From contig NZ_VSKS01000006.1 of assembly GCF_008312835.1 (NCBI RefSeq), positions 307,020-371,019 of the forward strand: DNA of 64,000 nucleotides, in the 5' to 3' direction. The notes beneath the pieces are model-generated. The model was given only the letters and a program-made list of their open reading frames with translations, was not told the DNA's origin and ran no database searches. The position numbers and the translations under genes are program-made. Of the stretch, positions 51,331 to 60,326 are shown piece by piece. Source of the DNA: Streptomyces marokkonensis (GTDB taxonomy: Bacteria > Actinomycetota > Actinomycetes > Streptomycetales > Streptomycetaceae). Within the stretch, counting starts at the first letter, position 1. Every line of letters starts with the position of its first letter.

Positions 51331-51986
51331 GTCCCCAGCTCCTTGTCCAGGAAGCCGCGCAGCCGGCCGAGCGAGGTGGCGGCGACGGCGAAGGTGACCA
51401 GGTCTCCGGGTTCGGCCGGGGTGTGGTGCGCGGGGATGTGCGAGCGGCCCGCCCGGGTCACCTCGATGACGCGGATCTCGCCGTCGACCTCGAGTTCGGT
51501 CAGCCGCCGCCCGGTGAGATAGCCGGGCAACTGCGAGCGGATCAGCAGAGTCTCGCCGTTGCCGAAGGCGATGTCGGGGGTGAGGTGGCGGTGCAGCAGC
51601 ATCCGGTGGATCTGGTGCACCGTCCAGCGGACGCTGGCGACGGTGGGGATGCCGAGTTCGCGGCAGATACCGGCGCTGCGGGAGGCGTAGACGTGGGCGA
51701 GGACGATCGGCACCCGGTACGTCTCCTTGGCCGTCCGCGCGCTGACGATGTTGCCGTTGTCGTCCGGGGTGACGGCGACGAACGCGTCCGCGTGCTCGAT
51801 CCCGGCGGCCTCCAGGACCGTACGGCTGTATCCGCTGCCTTCGTGGAACCGGCCAGGGAACCCCGCGGGGAGCAGTCTGCGCGCCCTGGCCGAGCGGTCC
51901 ACGATCCGTACGTCGTGGCCTTCGGTGGCGAGCTGGGCGGCGAGCTGCGACCCGGCCCGTCCGCAGCCGACGATGATCACTCTCAT
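51327..51986 (-). CDS. TrkA-type NAD-binding/RCK_C protein, first of pair
   Basis: A 219-residue protein with a Rossmann start (MRVIIVGCGRAGSQLAAQLA, VRIVDRSARARRLL) and an RCK_C domain about 135-215 (GRRLTELEVDGEIRVIEV, then PAEPGDLVTFAVA). The middle (VRWTVHQIHRMLLHRHL) matches the RCK linker. It differs from the second copy at most positions. Its ATG overlaps the stop of the P-type ATPase gene (ATGA), linking ion-transport control to that pump. Confidence 0.9.
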   Translation of the reverse strand: MRVIIVGCGRAGSQLAAQLATEGHDVRIVDRSARARRLLPAGFPGRFHEGSGYSRTVLEAAGIEHADAFVAVTPDDNGNIVSARTAKETYRVPIVLAHVYASRSAGICRELGIPTVASVRWTVHQIHRMLLHRHLTPDIAFGNGETLLIRSQLPGYLTGRRLTELEVDGEIRVIEVTRAGRSHIPAHHTPAEPGDLVTFAVAATSLGRLRGFLDKELGT

Positions 51987-54826
51987 CGTGTCTCTCCCTT
52001 CGCGGCCGTGGGTCCGCGGCGCCGCAGCCACAGCTTCCTGAGCTCCTCCGCCACCAGCACCAGCGCGCCGAGCCCGGCGAGGAGCGCCCAGTCACCCGGG
52101 TCCAGCGGGGCGGTGTTGAACAGCGCCTGCAGCGGGGGCAGATAACTGATGCAAGCCATGAGGACGATGCCGAAGCAGCCGGCGGCAGGCAGCCAGGGGT
52201 TGGACAGCAGACCGACGCGCAGCAGGCTCTGCCGGTCGGTGCGTACCGCGAGGGCGACGAAGAACTGGCTCAGGACGATCCCGGCGTGCACCAGCGTGAC
52301 CGCCTCCTGGTAGACGAGGTCGTCCTCGCCGATGTCGGCCCACGGGATGCCGGAGGCGTGGATGTGCCAGAAGAACACGGCGGTCACGCCGAGGGCCTGG
52401 ATCCCGCCCAGGAACAGGATGCGTCCCATGACCGCGGTGGAGAAGAGGCGTTCGCTCCGGGAGCGCGGCGGGCGGTCCATGACGTCGGGTTCCGGGGGCT
52501 CGGCGCCGAGCGCCAGCGCGGGCAGGACGTCCGTGCCCAGGTCGATGGCGAGGATCTGCACGGCGCTGATCGGCACCAGCGGGAACCCGGCGAAGGTCGC
52601 GGCCACGATCGGGACGAGCTCGCCGATGTTGCTGCTGAAGACGTAGACGAGGAACTTGCGGATGTTCTGGTAGACCGACCGGCCGAGCCGCACCGCGGCG
52701 GCGATGGACGCGAACGAGTCGTCCAGCAGCACCATCACGGCCGCTTCCCGGGCGACGTCGGTACCGGAGGCGCCCATCGCCACGCCGATGTCGGCGTGCT
52801 TGAGTGCCGGGGCGTCGTTGGCGCCGTCGCCGGTGACGGCGACCACCTCGCCGCCCCGGTGCAGGGCGCCGACGACCCGCATCTTGTCCTCGGGGCTGAC
52901 GCGGCACAGCAGCAGTTCTCCGGGCCGCCCGAGCAGCGCGTCCAGGCCGTCGTCGTCCAGCGCCTCGAATTCCACTCCGGTCAGCACGGTGGGCGCGGCG
53001 CCGGTGACGATGCCGACCCTCCGGGCGACGGCCTCGGCGGTCAGCGGGTGGTCCCCGGTGACCATCACGATCCGGATGCCGGCCCGCCGGCAGGCGGCCA
53101 CCGCGTCGCTGACCTCGGGCCGCGGCGGGTCCTGCATCCCGACGAGCCCCAGGAGCGTCAGCTCCGACTCGGCCGTCGCACGGCCCAGCCGGGGATCGGA
53201 CACCGGTCGCCAGGCCACGGCCAGTACGCGCAGCCCCTGGGAGGCCAGCCGGTCGTTCGCCGCGAGGACCTCGGCCCGCAGCGCGTCGGTCAGCGGACGG
53301 CGCTCCCCCGCCCGGTCGGCGGCCACGCAGCGGTCGAGGAGTTCCTGCGGCGCGCCCTTGGCGTACACGCGGAAACCACCCGCGTCGCTGTCCTGGTGCA
53401 CGGTGCTCATGAGCTTGCGACCGGAGTCGAACGGGTGCTCCGCGACGCGCGGGGCCGCGGCCTCCTCGGCGGCCGGGTCCAGCCCCGCCTTCCGTGCGGC
53501 GACGAGCAGCGCCCCCTCGGTGGTGTCGCCGAGCACCCGCCACCCCCACTGCTCCGACGGCGGGACCAGGCGGGCGTTGCTGCACTGGGCCGCCACCCGC
53601 AGAAGCTCCCGCACCGGCCCGGGATCGGCGACCTCGCCGTCGGGGGCGTAGCCCACGCCGGTGACGGCGTGCTCCGTCCCGTCCGCCCAGATGCGTACGA
53701 CGGTCATCTCGGCCCGGGTGAGGGTTCCCGTCTTGTCCGTGCACACGACCGTGGTGGACCCCAGCGCCTCAACCGCCAGCAACTGCTTGACCAGGGCGTG
53801 CCGCCGCGCCATGCGCCGGACGCCGATCGCCAGGGACACCGACAGGGTGGCGGGCAGGCCCTCGGGGACGAGCGCGACCATGACTCCGAGGGCGAAGACG
53901 AAACTCTCGACGAACGGCTGCCCGGTCGGCAGACGTACGAGGAACAACAGCGCGCCGATCGCGAGGGCCGTCCCCGCGACCCTGCGTGCCATGAGGGCGA
54001 CCTGGCGCTGGAGCGGGGTCCGCGGCCGGGGTGCCGCGGCCGTCAGCCGGAAGATCCTGCCGAACTCGGTGGCCGTACCGGTGGCGAACACCACCGCCTT
54101 CGCGGAACCGGCCACCACGTCGGTGCCCATGAACACGCAGTTGCGGGCCTGGAGGGCCGGTCCCGCGGCCACGGGGTGGGCCGTACGGCCGACCGCGTCG
54201 CTCTCCCCGGTCAGCGCCGCGTTGTTCGCCGAGACCTCGTGCGCCTCGACCAGACGGCAGTCCGCGGGCACCGCGTCCCCGGCCTCCAGGACGACCACGT
54301 CCCCGGGCACCACCTCCCGCGAGGGGACCTCGCGTCTCTCCCCGTCGCGCAGCACCCGGCAGGTGTGTCTGACCATCGCCTGCAGCGACTCGGCCGTCCG
54401 CTCGGCGGAGTACTCCTGGGCGAAGCCGATGGCGGCGTTCAGCACCACCACGCACAGGATGGCAACGGCGAGTTGCAGCGTGCCGGCGTCACGGGGATCC
54501 TGGAGCCCGTAGGCCAGGAGTGTGATCGCCGACGCGACGAGCAGGACGACCGCGAACAGGTCGGTGAACTGTGCGGCCAGCCGGTGCCACAGCCGTCCGC
54601 GGACGGCCGGCGGAAGTTCGTTGGGGCCCCAGCGGGCCCGCAGCGCCGTCGCGTCGGCGGTGCTCAGTCCGCGCGGCGAGGTGCCGAGCGCCGCGAAGAC
54701 CTGCTCGGCCGGCAGGGTCCGGACGTCGTCCCCGCGCGGGGTGGCCGGGCCTGCGCTCCCCTCCGCGGCCGTCCGCCCGGGACCTCCGGCACCCGTCACG
54801 GAGCGCCCGGTCTCCCGCGCCGTCAC
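51983..54826 (-). CDS. CtpF-like P2-type cation ATPase
   Basis: A 947-residue P-type ATPase of the calcium/sodium-potassium (P2) type. Actuator AALTGESDAV (about 204), membrane helix motif LVPEGLPATLSV (about 319-330), phosphorylation D364 in CTDKTGTLT, KGAPQELLDRC, MVTGDHPLTA and TGDGANDAPALKHADIG. No soft-metal CPC motif. It closely fits CtpF (Rv1997), a DosR-regulon pump in M. tuberculosis; ion specificity is open. I chose GTG 54826 because it overlaps the formate dehydrogenase stop (GTGA); the frame is open 14 codons further. Confidence 0.9.
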   Translation of the reverse strand: MTARETGRSVTGAGGPGRTAAEGSAGPATPRGDDVRTLPAEQVFAALGTSPRGLSTADATALRARWGPNELPPAVRGRLWHRLAAQFTDLFAVVLLVASAITLLAYGLQDPRDAGTLQLAVAILCVVVLNAAIGFAQEYSAERTAESLQAMVRHTCRVLRDGERREVPSREVVPGDVVVLEAGDAVPADCRLVEAHEVSANNAALTGESDAVGRTAHPVAAGPALQARNCVFMGTDVVAGSAKAVVFATGTATEFGRIFRLTAAAPRPRTPLQRQVALMARRVAGTALAIGALLFLVRLPTGQPFVESFVFALGVMVALVPEGLPATLSVSLAIGVRRMARRHALVKQLLAVEALGSTTVVCTDKTGTLTRAEMTVVRIWADGTEHAVTGVGYAPDGEVADPGPVRELLRVAAQCSNARLVPPSEQWGWRVLGDTTEGALLVAARKAGLDPAAEEAAAPRVAEHPFDSGRKLMSTVHQDSDAGGFRVYAKGAPQELLDRCVAADRAGERRPLTDALRAEVLAANDRLASQGLRVLAVAWRPVSDPRLGRATAESELTLLGLVGMQDPPRPEVSDAVAACRRAGIRIVMVTGDHPLTAEAVARRVGIVTGAAPTVLTGVEFEALDDDGLDALLGRPGELLLCRVSPEDKMRVVGALHRGGEVVAVTGDGANDAPALKHADIGVAMGASGTDVAREAAVMVLLDDSFASIAAAVRLGRSVYQNIRKFLVYVFSSNIGELVPIVAATFAGFPLVPISAVQILAIDLGTDVLPALALGAEPPEPDVMDRPPRSRSERLFSTAVMGRILFLGGIQALGVTAVFFWHIHASGIPWADIGEDDLVYQEAVTLVHAGIVLSQFFVALAVRTDRQSLLRVGLLSNPWLPAAGCFGIVLMACISYLPPLQALFNTAPLDPGDWALLAGLGALVLVAEELRKLWLRRRGPTAAKGETR

Positions 54827-57504
54827 GTGGCGACCAGGCGGACCGCCGTCACCTTGTACTCCGGGCACGAGGTCACCGTGTCGGCGTGGCCGGAGGTGAG
54901 GCGGTTGACCCCGCTGGCGGGGAAGTGGAAGGAGCAGAAGACCTGGCCGGGGGCGGTCTGCTCGCCGATCCGGGCGATGAGGCCCGCCCGGCCGTGCCGG
55001 CTCTCCACCGTGACCGGCTCGCCGTCGCGCACGGCGTACCGGCGGGCGTCGCCGGGGTGCAGGTCGAGGAAGTCGACGGGGTCGAGGGCGAGGTTCGGAC
55101 CGCGCCGGGTCATGCTGCCGGAGTTGTAGTGCGCCCAGCGTCGTCCGGTGACCAGGAGGAGCGGGTAGTCGTCGTCGGGGTGCTCACCCGGCGGCAGATA
55201 CGGCGCCGCGGCCAGGTGGGCGCGGCCGTCGGCGGTGGCGAACCGCTCCCGGTACAGCTTCGCCTCACCGGGCCGGCGGGGGTCCCGGCAGGGCCACGGC
55301 ACGGCTCCTTCCCGGTCCAGCCGGTCGTGGGACAGGCCGGCGAAGACCGGGGCGACACGGCCGCACTCGGCGAGGGCGGCGGCCGGCGTCGGGCAGCCGA
55401 GGCCGGCGCCCATCGCCGCCGCGACGGCGTGCACGACGTCGAAGTCGCTGCGGGCCCCGCCCGGCGGAGGAACCGCGGGACGGACCCGCTGGAACCGGCG
55501 GTCGAAGTTGACGAAGGTGCCGTTCTTCTCCAGCCAGGACGCGACGGGCAGCACCACGTCGGCGCGGCGGGCGGTCTCGGACGGGAACAGTTCGCTGCAC
55601 ACCACGAGGGGGCACGCCTCGAGGGCCTCGGCCACCTTGTTCGCGTCGGGGTCGGTGGCGCACACGTCCTCCCCGATGACCCACAGCGCCCGCAGCTCCC
55701 CCGCCCGCGCGGCGGCGAACATGTCCGGGATCCTCAGTCCTGGCCGCTCGGGTACCTGGATGCCCCACACCGCCTCGGCCCGGGCCCGCGCCGCCGGGTC
55801 GGTGACCTTGCCGTAGCCGGGCAGGAGGTCGGGCAGCGCGCCCATGTCGGAGGCGCCCTGGACGTTGTTCTGGCCGCGCAGGGGGTTGACCCCGTGTCCG
55901 CGGTCGGTGCCGACTGCGCCGCGCAGGATCGCCAGGTTGGCCAGCGTCCGCACACCGTCCGTGCCGTGCAGGTGCTCGGTGACCCCCAGGCCGTAGACGA
56001 TCGCGGGGCGCCGGGCGCGGCCGTACAGCCGGGCGGCTGCGATCAGGTCGGCGGCGGGCACGCCGGTGATCTCCGCGACCCGGTCCGGCGGGTAGTCGGC
56101 CAGCAGTTCCGTGAGCTCCGGCAGACCGGTGGCTCGTGCCCGCAGGAACGCCTCGTCGGTCATGCCCTCGGCGAGCAGGACGTGTGCGAGCCCGTGGAAG
56201 AGCGCCACGTTGGTGCCGGGCCGGGGCCGCAGATGCACATCGGCGTGCGCGGCGAGCCCCACGGCCCGCGGGTCGGCGACCACGAGCGCGGCCCCGTGCA
56301 GCGTGCGCCGCAGCAGCCGCGCCCCGACCACCGGGTGGGCCTCGACCGGGTTGGCCCCCACGACCAGCAGGCAGTCGGACCGCTCGACGTCGTCCAGGGT
56401 GTCGGTGCCGCCGGACAGGCCGAAGGAGGCGGTCAGGCCGGCCGCGGACGGGGAGTGGCACAGGCGGGAGCAGTTGTCGACGTTGTTCGTGCCGATGACG
56501 ACCCGCATGAACTTCTGGACGAGGTAGTTCTCCTCGTTCGTGGCGCGGGCCGAGGAGATCGCCGCCACGGCGTCCGGGCCACCGTCGGCCACGGCGGCGC
56601 GCAGCCCGCGGGCGACGTGACCGAGCGCCTCGTCCCAGCCGACGGGCTCCAGGCGGCCGTCGCGCCGGAGCAGGGGCCGGGTGAGCCGTTCCGAGGAGGT
56701 GAGGTAGCCGTGGGCGAAGCGGCCCTTGACGCAGGCGTGGCCCTGGTTGACCGGGCCGTCGCGGGCGGGGAGGACGGCCGTGACCGCGCCGTCGGCGGTG
56801 ACGACGTCCAGGGCGCAGCCGACCCCGCAGTATCCGCACGTGGTCCGGGTCGCGGGCGGCCGGTGCGCGGAGGTGAGCCCGCGCGCCGGGCCGGGTTCGG
56901 TGAGCGCGCCGGTGGGACAGGTGTCGACGCAGCCGCCGCAGGCCACGCAGTCGGACTCGGCCCAGGGCCCGCCGGTGCCGGGCGCGACCACGGTGTCGGC
57001 GCCCCGTCCGGCCAGGGTCAGGGCGAAGGTGCCCTGCACCTCGGCGCACATGCGGACGCACCGGCCGCAGGCGATGCACAGGTCCCGGTCCAGATGGACG
57101 TAGGGGTGGGAGTCGTCCCGGCCCCGCTCCCCCGAGCCCTGTGCCGTGTCGGGCCCGATGCCCAGCGAACGGCATACCTCCGCCAGTTCACTGGGGTTGC
57201 TCTCGGCGAGGGCACGGGGCGGCAGGGCCGACGCGATGACCTCCACCGCCTCCCGGCGCAGCTGCCGGAGCGCGTCGGTGGCGGTCTCGACGCGCACGCC
57301 GGAGGAGGCCGGGGTCACGCATGCCGCGACGGTCCGTCCGTCGGCGCTCACCAGGCAGGTGCGGCAGGACCCGGCCGGGCCGATCCGCTCGTCCGAGCAC
57401 AGTGCGGGCAGCTCGGACCCGGCCGCCCGCACCGCCGCGAGCAGGGAAACTCCCCCGGGCACGGTGACGCTCGTGCCGTCGACCTGGATCTCGGTTCCGG
57501 TCAT
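54823..57504 (-). CDS. NAD-linked formate dehydrogenase catalytic subunit (Mo, Cys-type)
   Basis: An 893-residue molybdenum enzyme. N-terminal [2Fe-2S] domain (C36, C47, C50, C62), two [4Fe-4S] ferredoxin clusters (CIACGRCVRMC about 143-153; CVACGGCVDTC about 186-196), an additional cluster CGYCGVGC at 223-230, then the bis-MGD domain. The metal ligand is C349 in SRLCHSP, so it is not a selenoenzyme. It would oxidise formate to CO2, or reduce CO2, with electrons passing to the NuoEF-like partner. ATG 57504 overlaps the partner's stop (ATGA). No fdhD or cofactor genes are in the window. Confidence 0.9.
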   Translation of the reverse strand: MTGTEIQVDGTSVTVPGGVSLLAAVRAAGSELPALCSDERIGPAGSCRTCLVSADGRTVAACVTPASSGVRVETATDALRQLRREAVEVIASALPPRALAESNPSELAEVCRSLGIGPDTAQGSGERGRDDSHPYVHLDRDLCIACGRCVRMCAEVQGTFALTLAGRGADTVVAPGTGGPWAESDCVACGGCVDTCPTGALTEPGPARGLTSAHRPPATRTTCGYCGVGCALDVVTADGAVTAVLPARDGPVNQGHACVKGRFAHGYLTSSERLTRPLLRRDGRLEPVGWDEALGHVARGLRAAVADGGPDAVAAISSARATNEENYLVQKFMRVVIGTNNVDNCSRLCHSPSAAGLTASFGLSGGTDTLDDVERSDCLLVVGANPVEAHPVVGARLLRRTLHGAALVVADPRAVGLAAHADVHLRPRPGTNVALFHGLAHVLLAEGMTDEAFLRARATGLPELTELLADYPPDRVAEITGVPAADLIAAARLYGRARRPAIVYGLGVTEHLHGTDGVRTLANLAILRGAVGTDRGHGVNPLRGQNNVQGASDMGALPDLLPGYGKVTDPAARARAEAVWGIQVPERPGLRIPDMFAAARAGELRALWVIGEDVCATDPDANKVAEALEACPLVVCSELFPSETARRADVVLPVASWLEKNGTFVNFDRRFQRVRPAVPPPGGARSDFDVVHAVAAAMGAGLGCPTPAAALAECGRVAPVFAGLSHDRLDREGAVPWPCRDPRRPGEAKLYRERFATADGRAHLAAAPYLPPGEHPDDDYPLLLVTGRRWAHYNSGSMTRRGPNLALDPVDFLDLHPGDARRYAVRDGEPVTVESRHGRAGLIARIGEQTAPGQVFCSFHFPASGVNRLTSGHADTVTSCPEYKVTAVRLVAT

Positions 57505-59186
57505 GGCTCCCATCCCGCCAGTCGCTCGCCGTAGACGCGGGCGAGGCTGTGCACGGCGGGCGGGATGCGCTTCCCGAACGCGCACAGGCTGGCCTCGGTC
57601 AGCACGTGCGCGAGCCGCCGCCACTCGTCACCGGGTCCGGTTCCGGCCCCGGCCAGTTCCAGGCCGCGGCGGGAGCCCACCCGGCAGGGGGAGCAGGCAC
57701 CGCAGCTCTCCGCCGCCGCGAACTCCCACACGTGCCGCAGCACGTCCCGCGGCGCCATGTGCCGGTCCACGGCGACCAGTCCGGCATGGCCCAGTGCGGC
57801 ACCGCGGGCGGACAGGCCGGCCGTGGTGAGCGGCACGTCGAGCGCGCCGGGGCCGAGGAAGCCGCCCAGGGGGCCGCCCACCTGGACGGCGGCCGGCTCG
57901 CTGCCGTCCTTCAGGCCGCCGCCCAGCCGGGTGACGAGCCGCCGCAGTGAGGTGCCCAGCTCCACCTCGTACACCCCCGGCCGGGCGAACCGCTCCGAGA
58001 GGCAGACCAGTTTCGTGCCGGTCTCCTCCGGCGTACCGCGCCGGGCGTAGGCCTCGCCGCCCCGGGCCACGATCCAGGGGACGGCCGCGAGGGTCTCCAC
58101 GTTGTTCACCACGGTCGGCGCGTCCCACAGTCCGCGCGCGGTCGGGTACGGCGGGCGCGGCCGGGCGCAGCCCCGGTCCCCTTCCAGGCTCGCGATCAGC
58201 GCGGTCTCCTCGCCGGCGACGTACGATCCGGCGCCCTCGACCACCTCGACGTCCAGGGCGGTGTCCGTGCCGTGCACGGCGGGGCCGAGGTGCCCGTCGT
58301 CGTAGGCGTCGCCGACGGCCTCCCGCATCCGTTCCAGCGCCCGCGGATACTCCGAGCGGACCAGCACCACCGCCCGGCGGGCGCCGCAGGCGAAGCAGGC
58401 CAGTGCCAGGCCCTCGAGCACCCGCCGCGGGTCGTCCTCCATCAGCAGCCTGTCGGCGTACGACCCCGGGTCCCCCTCGTCCCCGTTGGCCACCACCACG
58501 GTGCCGGGCGCCCGGCCGGCCGCCTCCCACTTCGCCGCCACCCGGAAGCCCGCTCCCCCGCGTCCGCGCAGCCCGGAGGCGGCCACGTCCCGCCGGACCC
58601 GGTCGGGTCCGCCCGCCGTCACGACCCCGGGCCACACCTGCCACGCGGGCTCACCGGCGACCACGCCCGCCAGCAGCACGGGGTCGCCGGTGTCGTCCGC
58701 CACCGGGATCCGCGGGGCGGACGGCGGCTCACGCCCCGCCAGCTGGGCGGCGAGCGCGGGCCCCGTGCAGGGCGTGGTCCCGTCGAGTGCGGCGGGACCG
58801 GCGTAGCAGTACCCCAGGCAGCGGACGGCCTGCAGCGAGGTCTCCCCGTCCGGTGAGACGGTGCCGGTGGTGACGCCCAGTTCCCGTTCCACCTCGGTGA
58901 GATGGTGTCCCGCCTGTGCCGCGAAGCACGCCGTCGCCGAGCAGACCCGGACGTGCCTGCGGCCGTGCGGTGCGGCGAGGTCCGCGTAGTAGGCGGCCGG
59001 TCCGAGTCCGGCGGCCGCGGGCAGGCCCAGGCCGGCGGCGACCGCGGGAGCCCAGCCCTCCGGGCCGTCCACCGTGCTCTCTCTGACCCCGGCCAGATCC
59101 TCGATCAGCGCCTCACTGGCTCTCCCGTGCCGCTCGGAGAGGGCACGGAAGGCGTCGAACCGGCCGGCGGGACGGATCACAGCCAT
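57501..59186 (-). CDS. NuoE-NuoF fusion diaphorase subunit of formate dehydrogenase
   Basis: A 561-residue fusion. The N-terminal NuoE-like domain has [2Fe-2S] ligands C82, C87, C123 and C127; the NuoF-like part binds FMN and NAD (GRGGAGFRVAAKWE, NGDEGDPGSYADR, EGAGSYVAGEETALI) and a [4Fe-4S] cluster (ESCGACSPCRVG, then LCAFG). Such fusions partner soluble FdsA-type formate dehydrogenases and pass electrons to NAD. ATG 59186 was chosen; a GTG 11 codons upstream is open. It lies 57 nt after the CBS-domain gene. Confidence 0.9.
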   Translation of the reverse strand: MAVIRPAGRFDAFRALSERHGRASEALIEDLAGVRESTVDGPEGWAPAVAAGLGLPAAAGLGPAAYYADLAAPHGRRHVRVCSATACFAAQAGHHLTEVERELGVTTGTVSPDGETSLQAVRCLGYCYAGPAALDGTTPCTGPALAAQLAGREPPSAPRIPVADDTGDPVLLAGVVAGEPAWQVWPGVVTAGGPDRVRRDVAASGLRGRGGAGFRVAAKWEAAGRAPGTVVVANGDEGDPGSYADRLLMEDDPRRVLEGLALACFACGARRAVVLVRSEYPRALERMREAVGDAYDDGHLGPAVHGTDTALDVEVVEGAGSYVAGEETALIASLEGDRGCARPRPPYPTARGLWDAPTVVNNVETLAAVPWIVARGGEAYARRGTPEETGTKLVCLSERFARPGVYEVELGTSLRRLVTRLGGGLKDGSEPAAVQVGGPLGGFLGPGALDVPLTTAGLSARGAALGHAGLVAVDRHMAPRDVLRHVWEFAAAESCGACSPCRVGSRRGLELAGAGTGPGDEWRRLAHVLTEASLCAFGKRIPPAVHSLARVYGERLAGWEP

Positions 59187-59243
59187 GTCTTCATCGTGGC
59201 GGCAGTCCGGGAGCACCACAATCGGAAGGCCGGGCGGAAGGCC

Positions 59244-59897
59244 TCAGGACTCGTCCGTGCGGTGTGCGAGGTGTTCCGAGACCGAGACCACACCGTCGAC
59301 GCTCCTGCACAGCCGTTCGATGACGGGGATCAGAAGCTTGATGCCGACGGTGCCTGCGAGGGTCACTCTGCCCTCGTGCACCTCCACGGTGACCTGCGAG
59401 GCGGCGGGTCCCAGCGTCCGCCGCAGGACGTCGCCGGTGATCTCGTCGCGGATGGCGTCGTCGCGGCGCAGGAAGATCCGGAGCAGGTCGCCCCTGCTGA
59501 CGATGCCCTGGAGCCGGTCGGTCTCGTCCACCACGGGCAGCCGCTTGACGTTCTGCACCGCCATGAGGCGGGCCGCCTCGACCACGGTCCACTCGGGACG
59601 GGCACACACGGCCGGGGCCGACATGAGCTCCTCGGCCCTTGTGCCCTCGGCCTTGGCCCGCTCCCACGCCTCGAGGTGCGGGATCGGTGAGCGTCCGGAG
59701 GGATCGGACTGGCCGGTGGACTTGCGCAGCAGGTCGGCCTCGGACACCACTCCCATCGGCCGGTCCAGTTCGTCCACGACGGGAACGGCGCTGACGTCGT
59801 TGTCCCCCAGCAGTTTGACGATCTCCTTGAACGGCATGTCACGTCGTGCCCTGACCACGTTCCGGGTCATGAGCTCCCCGACCGTGCGGTGGTGCAT
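59244..59897 (-). CDS. CBS-pair plus BON domain protein
   Basis: A 217-residue protein with two CBS motifs (about 5-60: VGELMTRNVVRARRDMPFKE; about 90-145: ELMSAPAVCARPEWTVVEAA with VQNVKRLPVVDETDRLQGIV) and a C-terminal BON domain (about 165-210: VTVEVHEGRVTLAGTV). CBS pairs bind adenine nucleotides. Hypoxic response protein 1 (Rv2626c) of M. tuberculosis is a shorter CBS-only DosR protein; this one adds BON, common in Streptomyces. ATG 59897 follows GGAGAGG. It heads the minus-strand run to the formate dehydrogenase, ATPase and TrkA genes. Confidence 0.9.
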   Translation of the reverse strand: MHHRTVGELMTRNVVRARRDMPFKEIVKLLGDNDVSAVPVVDELDRPMGVVSEADLLRKSTGQSDPSGRSPIPHLEAWERAKAEGTRAEELMSAPAVCARPEWTVVEAARLMAVQNVKRLPVVDETDRLQGIVSRGDLLRIFLRRDDAIRDEITGDVLRRTLGPAASQVTVEVHEGRVTLAGTVGIKLLIPVIERLCRSVDGVVSVSEHLAHRTDES

Positions 59898-59970
59898 GGC
59901 GCCTCTCCGTTCCGCGTGGCGGTCCAGACGGTCACTGCGTCACAGCCTCATTGTCGGGCAGGGAGCGCGT

Positions 59971-59997
59971 GGGGGCCCGGCGGCGAGCCGGGCCCTC
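59971..59997 (-). terminator. Hairpin after rpsR2
   Basis: GGGCCCGGC and GCCGGGCCC form a perfect 9-bp stem with a 5-nt loop, extendable by two pairs including one G-U. It is 14 nt past the rpsR2 stop and probably ends the zinc-starvation operon before the CBS gene. Confidence 0.65.
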
Positions 59998-60011
59998 CCC
60001 CGCGGCCGGTG

Positions 60012-60260
60012 CTAGCCGTGCCGGGAGCCGTAGGGCAGCAGGGCCATCTCGCGCGCGTTCTTGACGGCCCGCGCCACCTGCCGCTGCTGCTGCCGCGTCA
60101 CGTGGGTCACCCGGCGGCTGCGGATCTTCCCCCGGTCGGAGATGAACCTGCGCAGCAGATCGGTGTCCTTGTAGTCGACGTGGGTGATGCCGGCGGCGTC
60201 CAGCGGGTTGACGCGCCGGCGCCGGTCGGTGCGCCGGTCGGTGCTCGGTCGTCGGGGCAT
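60012..60260 (-). CDS. rpsR: Ribosomal protein S18, zinc-free paralogue
   Basis: An 82-residue S18 with the core [20 protein letters not shown] and [21 protein letters not shown]. It has no cysteine, unlike zinc-binding S18 forms that carry a Cys-rich N-terminus, so it can replace the housekeeping copy when zinc is short. It is the last gene of the minus-strand arm led by rpmG and follows the CobW-like gene by 66 nt. Confidence 0.93.
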   Translation of the reverse strand: MPRRPSTDRRTDRRRRVNPLDAAGITHVDYKDTDLLRRFISDRGKIRSRRVTHVTRQQQRQVARAVKNAREMALLPYGSRHG

Positions 60261-60326
60261 GGTGGGTCGTTCCTTCCTTCGATGGCGATGTGGTGCGTAC
60301 TGCGGTGCGTGCGGGCTGCCGGGAGG

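Noticed and set aside
54823-57504. Possible selenocysteine (in-frame TGA) in formate dehydrogenase
   Set aside because: The metal-ligand position is an ordinary cysteine codon in SRLCHSP, and there is no in-frame TGA.
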